Shown: positions 35,443 through 43,677 of the stretch, piece by piece
Numbering within the stretch: the stretch's first letter is position 1
How the letters are laid out: each line of letters starts with the position of its first letter
Source of the DNA: Cnuibacter physcomitrellae
GTDB taxonomy: Bacteria; Actinomycetota; Actinomycetes; Actinomycetales; Microbacteriaceae
Direction: 5' to 3'
DNA length: 64,000 bases
Assembly (NCBI RefSeq): GCF_014640535.1
Contig: NZ_BMHD01000001.1
Location: forward strand, 746,214 to 810,213
Position numbers and translations under genes: made by a program
The notes under the pieces: model-generated
Seen by the model: only the letters and a program-made list of their open reading frames with translations
Database searches by the model: none
What the model was told of the DNA's origin: nothing

Positions 35443-36741
35443 GTGACCGATTCGACGGCGCTGCTGACCGACCGCTACGAGCTCACCATGCTCGACGCCG
35501 CACTCCATTCCGGCGCCCACGAGCGACCGTGCGTGTTCGAGGCCTTCGGCCGTTCGCTCCCCGGCGGGAGACGGTACGGCATCGTGGCCGGCACCGGACG
35601 GCTGCTGGAGCTCATCGAGCGCTTCCGCTTCCGCGACGAGGAGCTCGAGTACCTCCGCGAGGCGCGCATCGTCTCGGAGGCGACGCTGGCGTGGCTGGCC
35701 GACTTCCGGTTCCGAGGCGACATCCGCGGCTACCGGGAGGGCGAGGTCTACTTCCCCGGCTCTCCCCTGCTCGTCGTCGAGGCGCCGTTCGGCGAGGGCG
35801 TGCTGCTCGAGACCCTCATCCTGAGCGTGCTCAACTACGACTCCGCCGTCGCCACCGCCGCCGCCCGGATGGTGTCGGCCGCCCGCGGACGTCCGCTGGC
35901 CGAGATGGGCTCCCGCCGCACCGGTGAGCGGTCCGCGGTCGCCGCCGCCCGGGCCGCGTACATCGCCGGCTTCGGCGCGACGTCGAACCTCGAGGCCGGA
36001 CGCGAGTGGGGCGTGCCGACGATGGGCACCGCGGCCCACGCCTTCACGATGCTCCACGACGACGAGCTCAGCGCCTTCCGCGCTCAGGTCGACACGCTGG
36101 GGCCCTCGACGACCCTCCTGGTCGACACCTACGACATCCCGACCGGCGTCGAGAACGCCGTGCGCGCCGGCGGACCCGAGCTCGGCGCCGTGCGCCTCGA
36201 CTCCGGCGACCTCCTCACCCTCGTGGGCGAGGTGCGCGAACAGCTCGACGCGCTCGGCAACCAGCGCACCCGCATCACGGTGACGAACGACCTCGACGAG
36301 AACGCGATCGCCGCCCTCGCCGCGACCCCGGTCGACTCGTTCGGGGTCGGGACGTCGGTGGTCACCGGATCCGGGTCGCCCGCCGCGGGGATGGTCTACA
36401 AGCTCGTCGCGAAGCAGCTCGACGACGGGTCCTGGCTCCCCGTCGAGAAGCGCTCGGCGCACAAGCAGACGCACGGCGGGTCGAAGCACCCCTACCGGGT
36501 CCTGGAGGGCGGCCGGGCCGTCTCGGAGACCATCGCGGTGGCCGCGGCGGAGGCACCCGCATCCGCCCGTGCCCTGCACGTCCCGCTGATGGCGGCCGGA
36601 GTGCCCGAGGCGAGCGCCATGGGACCGGACGGCGTGGCCGCGGCTCGCGAGCATCGCGGGCAGGCCGTCGCCGAGCTGCCCGATCGCGCCTTCCGGCTGG
36701 CCGCGGGCGAGCCCGCGATCCCCACCGTCTACGTGGTGTGA
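35443..36741 (+). CDS. pncB: Nicotinate phosphoribosyltransferase
   Basis: A 432-residue enzyme of the Preiss-Handler NAD salvage route, converting nicotinate and PRPP to nicotinate mononucleotide. Motifs are [114 protein letters not shown] and [14 protein letters not shown] 35443 directly follows a TAGGCT -10 box by seven bases; the GGGAGG here has no spacing, so leaderless initiation fits better. Confidence 0.95.
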   Translation: MTDSTALLTDRYELTMLDAALHSGAHERPCVFEAFGRSLPGGRRYGIVAGTGRLLELIERFRFRDEELEYLREARIVSEATLAWLADFRFRGDIRGYREGEVYFPGSPLLVVEAPFGEGVLLETLILSVLNYDSAVATAAARMVSAARGRPLAEMGSRRTGERSAVAAARAAYIAGFGATSNLEAGREWGVPTMGTAAHAFTMLHDDELSAFRAQVDTLGPSTTLLVDTYDIPTGVENAVRAGGPELGAVRLDSGDLLTLVGEVREQLDALGNQRTRITVTNDLDENAIAALAATPVDSFGVGTSVVTGSGSPAAGMVYKLVAKQLDDGSWLPVEKRSAHKQTHGGSKHPYRVLEGGRAVSETIAVAAAEAPASARALHVPLMAAGVPEASAMGPDGVAAAREHRGQAVAELPDRAFRLAAGEPAIPTVYVV

Positions 36742-36765
36742 CCCGTTGCGCGGCGCGCGTCCGAG

Positions 36766-37059
36766 CTATTCGGCCTGCATCCGCTCGTAGATCTCCTTGC
36801 AGGTCGGGCAGACCGGGAACTTGTCGGGGTCGCGCCCCGGGGTCCACTTCTTGCCGCACAGCGCCTTCACCGGCTTGCCCGTGACGGCGGACTCCAGGAT
36901 CTGCTCCTTGCGCACGTAGTGCGAGAAGCGGTCGTGATCCCCGGGGTCGATGCTCTCCGACTCGAGGAGCTCCTCGAGTTCGCGGTCGAGCACCGCCGTC
37001 GATCCGCCGTCCGGCAGATCGGAGGGATCGGAGGTTCGAGCTGAGACCGGAAGGACCAT
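36766..37059 (-). CDS. DUF3039-family protein
   Basis: A 97-residue actinobacterial protein of DUF3039. The conserved block is DRFSHYVRKEQILESAVTGK, then ALCGKKWTPGRDPDKFPVCP and TCKEIYERM. Three cysteines in CGKKW and CPTC plus the histidine of FSHYV suggest a metal site. Function is unknown. ATG 37059 is six bases after TAGACT (minus, 37071 to 37066), so a leaderless mRNA is likely. It is convergent with pncB. Confidence 0.85.
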   Translation of the reverse strand: MVLPVSARTSDPSDLPDGGSTAVLDRELEELLESESIDPGDHDRFSHYVRKEQILESAVTGKPVKALCGKKWTPGRDPDKFPVCPTCKEIYERMQAE

Positions 37060-37107
37060 GGACCGAGTCTAGACGCGGATCCGAGGCTCGCCGCCGCTCG
37101 GAGGACC

Positions 37108-38676
37108 TCAGTTGCGCTGCGCCGCAGCGAGGATCTCGGGACCCCGGCGATCGAAGACCCTGGCGCCGAGCGCCGTGCCGAGCACGAGCACCACGACTCC
37201 CGTGCCGAGGCCCACCCACAGCGCCATCCAGTACGCGTCGACGTCGCCCTGCAGCCCCGCGATGCCCAGGAGGATGGCGGGGAGCGACACGAGCACCGTG
37301 CCCACCAGCGAGACGCCCTGGGCCAGGAACGGGCGGGCTCCCGTCGACTGCGGCGAGGTGAAGGCGCTGTCGCCCGGCCGCGTGGCCGGATACGGGAAGA
37401 CCGCCGAGAACGTGCTCGCGAAGCCCAGACCGCTGAGCACCAGGCAGGTGGCCACACCGAGCACCGCGGGCAGCGCATCCACGTCGCCCGCGAAGAGCAC
37501 GCTGAGGAACGACCCGATCGCGACCACGGGGATCGCGATGAGGAGCACGGGCACCATGCGACCGACCCGGTCGGCGAGACCGATCCGCCCGGCGACGACG
37601 TGCAGCCACACCGCCGTGTTGTCGTAGGCGACGTCGTTGTGCACGGCCCAGCCGAGGAAGAGGCAGATCAGCGGCAGGGGCAGGAGCGCCGTGATCTCGA
37701 CGGGGACGCCCACGAACACGAAGACGAAGACCGTGACGATCGGCACCACGGGGACGATCGCCATCTGCGCGTAGTACCGCGAGTCGCGGGCCCAGTAGGT
37801 GAGGGAACGCGCGGCGATCGCTCCGGCCGGCGTCGTGGGGGTACGACCGAACCAGCCCAGTCCGCCCGGCTCCGTCGCCGCCTCGCGACGCTCGGGAGCG
37901 ACCAGCATCACCGACACGAGGCCGCGCCAGGCCAGCCAGGCCAGGGCCAGGACCGCGGCGGCGATCAGGAGCTTGAGCACGGCGACCACCCACTGGCCCG
38001 CGGCGGCATCGGCCGGAGCCGCCCAGGCGGCGCCGAGCGGAGTCCAGCTCAGGACGGACTCGAGGGAGGCGGCGAGACCGTCCTGCTCCCCCTGTGCGGA
38101 GAGCACGAGCAGCACGAGCGCCGGCGTGAGCAACAGGACGAGGACGACTCCGAGCACGGCGCCGATCTCCCGGGCGCGTCGCGTGTCGAGGAGGAAGCCC
38201 GAGAACGCGCTCGCGATGCGCCCGAAGAGGACGCAGGTGGCCGCGGCGACGAGCGCGGAGAGCACGGCGACCAGGGTCACGGCCAGGGAGCTCGACCAGG
38301 TGACGACGGTCACCAGCGCGGTCACGATGACGGCGGCGCTCGGGATCGTGAGCAGCCCGGTCAGCACGAGCCCCCGGGCGATCTCGCCCTCGCGCAGGCC
38401 CAGGATGCCGAGCGCGCGGGGGTCCATCGTCCCGGCCACGCCGAAGAGCAGAGGCCCGACGAGGAACGACAGGGTCACCACGGAGCCCGCGATCACGACG
38501 GCCTCGCGGGCGACGTCGATCTCCGAGCCGCGCAGCGACACCAGCGCCACGCAGGCCGCGACCGTCGCCGCGATCGCGACCAGAGCCCCGACGACCGACC
38601 ATCCGCGATTGCCCGCCCCCGGCCTCAGCGCGTTGGCGAGGATGCGGAGCCTCAGTCTGAGGAGCTCAGCAGCCAT
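37108..38676 (-). CDS. ABC transporter permease, about twelve membrane segments
   Basis: A 522-residue polytopic protein overlapping the ABC ATPase gene by 25 bases and so its likely partner. About twelve hydrophobic segments fall into two blocks (residues 20-280 and 315-505), separated by a soluble loop (LVAPERREAATEPGGLG) and WARDSRYYAQMAIVP. This resembles the two-fold membrane subunits of actinobacterial type-2 ABC exporters. The substrate is unknown; no resistance or biosynthesis gene adjoins it. Confidence 0.75.
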   Translation of the reverse strand: MAAELLRLRLRILANALRPGAGNRGWSVVGALVAIAATVAACVALVSLRGSEIDVAREAVVIAGSVVTLSFLVGPLLFGVAGTMDPRALGILGLREGEIARGLVLTGLLTIPSAAVIVTALVTVVTWSSSLAVTLVAVLSALVAAATCVLFGRIASAFSGFLLDTRRAREIGAVLGVVLVLLLTPALVLLVLSAQGEQDGLAASLESVLSWTPLGAAWAAPADAAAGQWVVAVLKLLIAAAVLALAWLAWRGLVSVMLVAPERREAATEPGGLGWFGRTPTTPAGAIAARSLTYWARDSRYYAQMAIVPVVPIVTVFVFVFVGVPVEITALLPLPLICLFLGWAVHNDVAYDNTAVWLHVVAGRIGLADRVGRMVPVLLIAIPVVAIGSFLSVLFAGDVDALPAVLGVATCLVLSGLGFASTFSAVFPYPATRPGDSAFTSPQSTGARPFLAQGVSLVGTVLVSLPAILLGIAGLQGDVDAYWMALWVGLGTGVVVLVLGTALGARVFDRRGPEILAAAQRN

Positions 38677-40130
38677 TCCATCCCCTCCGTCGTGCGACGG
38701 GTTCCCGCCAGCTCCATGAAGCGCTCCTCGAGCGTCTCGCCCGCGCGCACCTCGTCGACCGTGCCCTTGGCGAGCACCGAGCCCTCGACGATGATCGCGA
38801 CCCGGTCGCAGACCCGCTGGATCATGTCCATGCTGTGGCTCGAGACGACGACCGTGCCGCCGCCCGCCACGTACTTCTCGAGGATCTCGGTCACGTTGGC
38901 GGCGGAGACGGGGTCGATCGACTCGAACGGCTCGTCGAGGACGAGCACCCGCGGGGAGTGGATCATCGCGCAGGCCAGCGCCAGCTTCTTGGTCATGCCC
39001 GCCGAGTAGTCGGAGACCAGGCGACCCAGCGCATCCTCGAGCCCGAGCGCCGCGGCGAGGTCCGCGCTCCGCGCGGTCACCGTCTTGTTGTCGAGCTTCC
39101 GGAGCGTGCCGGAGTAGTAGAGCAGCTGGCGACCGGTGAGGCGGTCGAACAGGCGGAGACGGTCGGGCAGCACACCGAGGAGCCGCTTCGCCGCGGCCGG
39201 GTCGCGCCACACGTCGGTGTCGAGGACCGTGATGCTCCCCCCGTCGGGACGGAGCATGCCGGTGACCATCGACAGCGTGGTGGTCTTGCCCGCGCCGTTC
39301 GGGCCGACGATGCCGTAGAACGAGCCCTGCGGGACGTCGAGGTCGATGCCGGCCACGGCGACGGTGCTGCCGAAGCGCTTGGTGAGACCGCTGATCGAGA
39401 GTGCGATGACCGAGGGGTCGAGGTCGCGCACGACGCTCGGCACGGCCGCGGCCGCTGCCTTCGAGCGCGCGGCCGGACGCGGCTTCGCGGGGCGGCGCGG
39501 AGCCACCTTGGCGGCGGGGGCGGCCGCCGACTTCGCCGGGGCGCGAGGGGCCGAGGGCTTCCGCGCCGAGGCGGGACGCGCGGGCTTCGCGGGGGCGGGC
39601 TCCAGGGGGTCGGCGTCGGAGGGGGCGCTCGGTGCGGCCTGGCCGGCGGGCTCGGCCGCTGCGGCGGCCTCGGGCCCTGCTGTCGCGGTGGGCTCGGTCG
39701 GCTCGGGCTCGGGCGCCGCCTCGGGCTCGGTCGGCTCGATGACCTCGACCGTCACCGTCTGCGGCAGGTCAGGGGCCGCCGACGCGTCGGAGAAGAGCTC
39801 CTCCACGGTGATCGAGCCGTCGGCCGGTTCCGTCGAGGCAGGCGCGGCGGAGGCCGGCGCCGCCTTCGAGGCGGAGCGCGCCGCCGGGCGAGCGGTCGAC
39901 TTCGTCGGGCGCTGCACCGTCGGCTTGGCCGGATTCTGCGGCTTCGACGGGGTGCGCGGCTTCGCGGCCGCCTGCGGCTTGGCCGCGGTCGTCCGAGCGG
40001 CGGCGGTCTTCGCCGCGGGACGCTTGGTGCCCGTCGCACGAGGAGCGGTCCGCGCTCGAGGCGCTCGGGCCTCCGCGCCGTCCGGCCCAGTGGAGCCCTG
40101 GTCGCTCGGTGTCTCTGACTCTGGGCTCAC
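38652..40130 (-). CDS. ABC transporter ATPase with a 240-residue Ala/Pro/Lys-rich N terminus
   Basis: 492 residues. The first 240 are low complexity, rich in Ala, Pro, Lys, Arg and Glu (KRPAAKTAAARTTAAKPQAA), with an acidic stretch at about 100-160. The ATPase domain follows: Walker A GIVGPNGAGKTTTLSMV, signature DYSAGMTKKLALACAM (SAGM rather than SGGQ), Walker B VLVLDEPFESIDPVS and switch VVVSSHSMDMI. It is the ATPase of the adjoining permease. GTG 40130 is six bases after TAGGTT (minus, 40142 to 40137), which supports this distant start and thus the long tail. Confidence 0.83.
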   Translation of the reverse strand: MSPESETPSDQGSTGPDGAEARAPRARTAPRATGTKRPAAKTAAARTTAAKPQAAAKPRTPSKPQNPAKPTVQRPTKSTARPAARSASKAAPASAAPASTEPADGSITVEELFSDASAAPDLPQTVTVEVIEPTEPEAAPEPEPTEPTATAGPEAAAAAEPAGQAAPSAPSDADPLEPAPAKPARPASARKPSAPRAPAKSAAAPAAKVAPRRPAKPRPAARSKAAAAAVPSVVRDLDPSVIALSISGLTKRFGSTVAVAGIDLDVPQGSFYGIVGPNGAGKTTTLSMVTGMLRPDGGSITVLDTDVWRDPAAAKRLLGVLPDRLRLFDRLTGRQLLYYSGTLRKLDNKTVTARSADLAAALGLEDALGRLVSDYSAGMTKKLALACAMIHSPRVLVLDEPFESIDPVSAANVTEILEKYVAGGGTVVVSSHSMDMIQRVCDRVAIIVEGSVLAKGTVDEVRAGETLEERFMELAGTRRTTEGMEWLLSSSD

Positions 40131-40354
40131 CGCACCAACCTATCAATCGCATCGAGACCGCGCACGGCCGTCGTCCCCGCATGACGCCACCGACGATTCT
40201 GCCAGCAACCGACGTCGCCGGATGTTCACGGAACAGAATAGAGACATCCACTCGGCTCCTCCACGACGCCGCCGCGTACTCGGCTTCTCCCCAGGTGGGC
40301 GCCCCTTCCTCGCAGCTCACCTCCCCCGTCAGTGGCCACCACTACGTTCACCGC

Positions 40355-40660
40355 ATGGCAAGCAGTCACACCTCCCCATACGACACCGAGATCACCGCCT
40401 ACCCCGTGCCGCTCCGCCTCGACCGACACGACGCACCACGCAGCTACGTGCTGCGCAACGTCAGTCCCGAACCGCTGAGCGGGCTCTCCTTCAGCCTGCT
40501 CGGCGGTGCCGTGATGCGGGCGACGGCGCCGCTCCTGCTCCGCCCCGGTCAGGAGGTGCGGCTCACGATCCGGGCCGACGACCTCCCCCGCTCGGGCGTG
40601 CTGATCGTGCGCTGGTTCCGCCCCAACGACGACGAGTACCTCTGGCGCGTGAGCTTCTGA
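40355..40660 (+). CDS. Hypothetical protein, 101 residues
   Basis: A 101-residue soluble protein starting MASSHTSPYDTEITAYPVPL. It has beta-strand-like segments (APRSYVLRNVSPEPLSGLSF, EVRLTIRADDLPRSG, VLIVRWFRPNDDEYLWRVSF) suggesting an immunoglobulin-like sandwich. I recognise no family. TACGTT (40343-40348) is six bases before ATG 40355, matching the leaderless pattern and supporting the start. The preceding 40141-40342 holds the divergent promoters of this gene and the ABC operon and nothing else that I can see. Confidence 0.65.
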   Translation: MASSHTSPYDTEITAYPVPLRLDRHDAPRSYVLRNVSPEPLSGLSFSLLGGAVMRATAPLLLRPGQEVRLTIRADDLPRSGVLIVRWFRPNDDEYLWRVSF

Positions 40661-40667
40661 GGCCGCC

Positions 40668-40703
40668 GACGTCGGGCGATCGTCTCCGCGGTCGCCCGAC
40701 GTC
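40668..40703. terminator. Bidirectional hairpin terminator
   Basis: GACGTCGGGCGA (40668-40679) pairs perfectly with TCGCCCGACGTC (40692-40703) around 12 bases, between convergent genes. The right arm runs into the stop codon of the XRE regulator. Confidence 0.82.
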
Positions 40704-41010
40704 AGTCGGCGCGCTGAGCCTCTTCGCGTGCCTTGATGAGGTCGGCGACGGTGATCTTGTGCGGACGGTCGGGCAGCATCTCCGCGGTCATCCCCTCGAC
40801 GAGGCGTGCCGGATCGACGTTCAGCGCACCCGCGATCCGCAGGATGGTGTGCAGGGAGGGGTTCGCCTGGCCTCGCTCGATCTTGCCGAGGTTCGTGAAG
40901 TGGAGTCCGGCCAGCTCGGCCAGCTCCATCTGGTTGATGGCGAACCGCTGCCTCTCTTCGCGGATGCGCGAGCCGAGCAGCCGCGCGGCCTCCGAGTGGG
41001 CAGATGACAC
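40702..41010 (-). CDS. XRE-family helix-turn-helix regulator
   Basis: A 102-residue regulator. The helix-turn-helix lies at residues 13-68 (LGSRIREERQRFAINQMELA, ELAGLHFTNLGKIERGQANP, SLHTILRIAGALNVDPARLV), the Cro/CI fold. A short C-terminal helix (ITVADLIKAREEAQRAD) may dimerise. The start is GTG 41010. The upstream 80 bases are AT-richer and include the imperfect dyad GTGCTAA to TTAGTGC, a possible autoregulatory site. Targets are unknown. Confidence 0.85.
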   Translation of the reverse strand: MSSAHSEAARLLGSRIREERQRFAINQMELAELAGLHFTNLGKIERGQANPSLHTILRIAGALNVDPARLVEGMTAEMLPDRPHKITVADLIKAREEAQRAD

Positions 41011-41276
41011 ACCTCATGACTACCTGCCGCCCGCGAACCGAACCAGAGCGTTCCCCACCGACGCTTTCGTGCTAAATGCGTTTGTACCTTAGTGCTCGGC
41101 TCCCCTCCGCCGCCGATTCTGGAGTTCTGCACACAGCATCCCGGACGCCCACGGAGCCAATTCCGGAGAATTCGCCTCCTCGGAGCCAACTCCGGACATT
41201 CGACGGCGTGTCGCCGGGAGAGTCCGGAGTTGGCTCGAGCTGCAGCCTGCGGGGCGGGGCGCGGGCGGGGCCGGGG
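41011..41276. repeat. Intergenic region with three copies of a 15-base motif
   Basis: No gene is visible in these 266 bases. GGAGCCAATTCCGGA (41153-41167) and GGAGCCAACTCCGGA (41182-41196) are direct copies; the inverse copy is at 41222-41236. The last two form a perfect 15-base stem, GAGCCAACTCCGGAC with GTCCGGAGTTGGCTC, around a 24-base loop. It may be the terminator of the ATP-grasp gene or a protein-binding array. Confidence 0.55.
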
Positions 41277-43625
41277 TCAGAGGGCGTAGCGGGTGAGGAG
41301 GGGGACGGCGGCGGTGTCGAGGAGGGTGGCGAGGGCGGTCCAGGCGGCGCGGCGCGCGAGCGGGAGGTGGCGGGTGTACACGGCGGTCCACTCCAGCTCG
41401 GGCTCGGCGCCGCGGGAGCGCTTGAACGCTGCGACGCCGCTCGAGGCGTGGAGGTCGAGCCCGCGAGCGTGGGCGTCGTCGGCCATGGCCAGCGACAGCA
41501 TCCGGTACAGACCGAGCTCGGCCGGCAGCGAGGTGTCGTAGCCGAGGAACGGCGCGGCGAGCCAGCCGTGCGCCGCGTACGTGCCCACCACCCCGTCGAT
41601 GCGGTCGCCCCGCCGCAGGATGCTGAGCTCGAGGAGGCCGGTGCGCACCGCGACCCGCACGAAGTCGGCGGTGTAGCGCGGGTTCTGCCTGGAGTGCTTC
41701 TCGAGGTAGAGCATCGAGTACAGCTCGACCAGCCGCTCGGCGAGGCCAGGCGAGAGCTCGGATCCCGGCGCGAGGCGCTCGACCACGTACTCCGATCGCG
41801 CGGCGAGGGCGCGGTCGCGGCGCACGTCGCGGCGCCGGAGCCAGTCGTCGTCGGCCGTGGGCACGAGGAGGATGCTCCGCGACGGCACCAGCGTCCAGCC
41901 CTCGGACCGCAGCAGGTCGGGAAGCCGGCCGAGCCGCGCGTGGACGCTCCGCACGGCGATCGCCGACGAGGGATGGCGGCGCACCAGCTCGTCGACCGCT
42001 CGGGCGAGGTCGGATGCGGTCCACGACGCGTGGAGGTTCGTGGAGACCAGGTGGTTCCCGATCACGACCAGGTCGTCGGCGCGAGCCCGGTCGAGCAGGA
42101 CACCGATCGCGTCGACCACGGGAGCGAGCATCCGCCGTGCCATGGCCGACGGCAGCCTGCGGAGCTCCTCCCGGCTGTAGTCGACGTAGTGGGCCATCGG
42201 AGACACCACGTAGCTGCGGTCGCGCCGCGGATCATCGTGCCGGGTGACCGTGACAGGGAGCTCGTGCTCCCCGATCGTGACCGACTCCATGGTCACCGGG
42301 AGGTTCTCCGCCACCGAGACCGGGTCGACGGCGACGAGGGCACGCGTGGCGGCCGCCTGCCACGCCGACGGTGCGACGTCGCCGGGCAGGGGATCGCCGT
42401 TCCACTCGATGTCGTGCGTCGAGGCGGCGAGGAGCGGACGGCGGGTGCGTACCGCGGCGAGCACCTGGGCGCCGAACGCGCCCGCCAGCGCGCCCCGCCG
42501 GACGCGGTCGCCCGGCACCCGGAGGACGTCGGGAGCGGCGAGCCCGCGTACCCACCGACGAGGCGAACCACCGGCCACCATCCCGGGCACCGCGAAGAGC
42601 GCGTACGGCACCGCGAGCCTCACCTCGTCGCGATCGGCGCGCACGAGATCGGTACGGCGTGGTCCTGGAGAGGCGCCGGTGTCCGAACGAGCCTCCGCCG
42701 GGATCGACGTCGCCCGGACGCCGGCCTCAAGGATGCGGGAGGCCAGTCCGCTGGCGGACGAGAACAGGTGCAGCCCGCTCGTGGCGCGGGGGTTGCACTC
42801 GAGCACGACGACGTCCCGGTCGGTGGCCAGCAGATCGAAGCCGATCAGGCCGGTGTAGCCCGTCTCGGCCACGATGCGACGGGCCACGTCGAGAGCACCG
42901 ACCGCGATCGGATCTCCGTCGGGCACCCGCACCAGCGCCACCGCCGCCCCTCGGCCCGCGCGCCAGCCCGGGCGGTACACCACAGCCGCCGTGAGCCGCC
43001 CCGACGAGGCCACCGCCGACACGCACACCTCGTCGCCGTCGACCCGCTCCTGCAGCAGCCAGGGCCTGTCGCGGGTGAGCCGTGGCGGCTCCGGCAGCGG
43101 ATCGCCCTCACGAAGCAGGATCGTCTCGGCCGCGAAGCGGGAGAAGGCCGGCTTCGCGACGAGACCGGCCCGGGCGTCGCCGCGCCGGCGGCTCCGCGCG
43201 TCGCGCCACTGGTGCGCCGACCGGATCACCTCCGTCGCCGGGTGCGACACCCCGATGCGCCGGCAGAGCACCGAGAAGGCGGCCTTGTCGTGCAGCGTCC
43301 GGAGCACGTCGAGCGGTGGCGCGAGCAGCGCCGGGCCGCCTCCGTCACGCGAGGTCATCGTGCCCGCCAGCCAGAAGACCTCCTCGCAGGTCGGCACGAC
43401 GAGGTCGAGACCGTGCCGCGCGGCGATGCCCGTCACCGCGTCGCGGAAGCCCAGCGGATCGTACCGAGCCGCCGGGATCCGGTAGGCGGCACTGACGGCG
43501 CGCGACGACGCCGTGATCGATCGCGTGCTGTCGGCGACGACCACCCGGTTCCCCCGCGCGGCCAGCACGCGAGCGAGGTCGAGGGCGACCGGGGCGCGGG
43601 CTCCCGTGATCAGGATGCCGGTCAC
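41277..43625 (-). CDS. ATP-grasp ligase fused to an acyltransferase-like domain
   Basis: A 782-residue fusion. Residues 1-105 form a Rossmann-like pre-ATP-grasp domain (ILITGARAPVALDLARVL). ATP-grasp follows: KAAFSVLCRRIGVS, GLVAKPAFSRFAA, LQERVDGDEVCVSAV and VLECNPRATSGLHLF (residues 275-289, metal-binding Glu and Asn). A middle part (300-600) is unassigned. Residues about 610-760 resemble GNAT or FemAB acyltransferases (LYLEKHSRQNPRYTADFVRV, LYRMLSLAMADDAHARGLDL, SSGVAAFKRSRGAEPELEWT). It may ligate and acylate a small amino or carboxyl compound. GTG 43625 is chosen by where family similarity begins; the nuclease-helicase gene lies 52 bases upstream. Confidence 0.72.
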   Translation of the reverse strand: MTGILITGARAPVALDLARVLAARGNRVVVADSTRSITASSRAVSAAYRIPAARYDPLGFRDAVTGIAARHGLDLVVPTCEEVFWLAGTMTSRDGGGPALLAPPLDVLRTLHDKAAFSVLCRRIGVSHPATEVIRSAHQWRDARSRRRGDARAGLVAKPAFSRFAAETILLREGDPLPEPPRLTRDRPWLLQERVDGDEVCVSAVASSGRLTAAVVYRPGWRAGRGAAVALVRVPDGDPIAVGALDVARRIVAETGYTGLIGFDLLATDRDVVVLECNPRATSGLHLFSSASGLASRILEAGVRATSIPAEARSDTGASPGPRRTDLVRADRDEVRLAVPYALFAVPGMVAGGSPRRWVRGLAAPDVLRVPGDRVRRGALAGAFGAQVLAAVRTRRPLLAASTHDIEWNGDPLPGDVAPSAWQAAATRALVAVDPVSVAENLPVTMESVTIGEHELPVTVTRHDDPRRDRSYVVSPMAHYVDYSREELRRLPSAMARRMLAPVVDAIGVLLDRARADDLVVIGNHLVSTNLHASWTASDLARAVDELVRRHPSSAIAVRSVHARLGRLPDLLRSEGWTLVPSRSILLVPTADDDWLRRRDVRRDRALAARSEYVVERLAPGSELSPGLAERLVELYSMLYLEKHSRQNPRYTADFVRVAVRTGLLELSILRRGDRIDGVVGTYAAHGWLAAPFLGYDTSLPAELGLYRMLSLAMADDAHARGLDLHASSGVAAFKRSRGAEPELEWTAVYTRHLPLARRAAWTALATLLDTAAVPLLTRYAL

Positions 43626-43677
43626 GCCGGCGCCCCCCGATCGCGATCGACGCTCGCCGATTCCCTCGCCGCTCCGC

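Noticed and set aside
41040-41100. Imperfect dyad GTGCTAA to TTAGTGC upstream of the XRE gene as an operator
   Set aside because: The arms match only partly and no second copy exists; noted in the gene entry but not called as a site.
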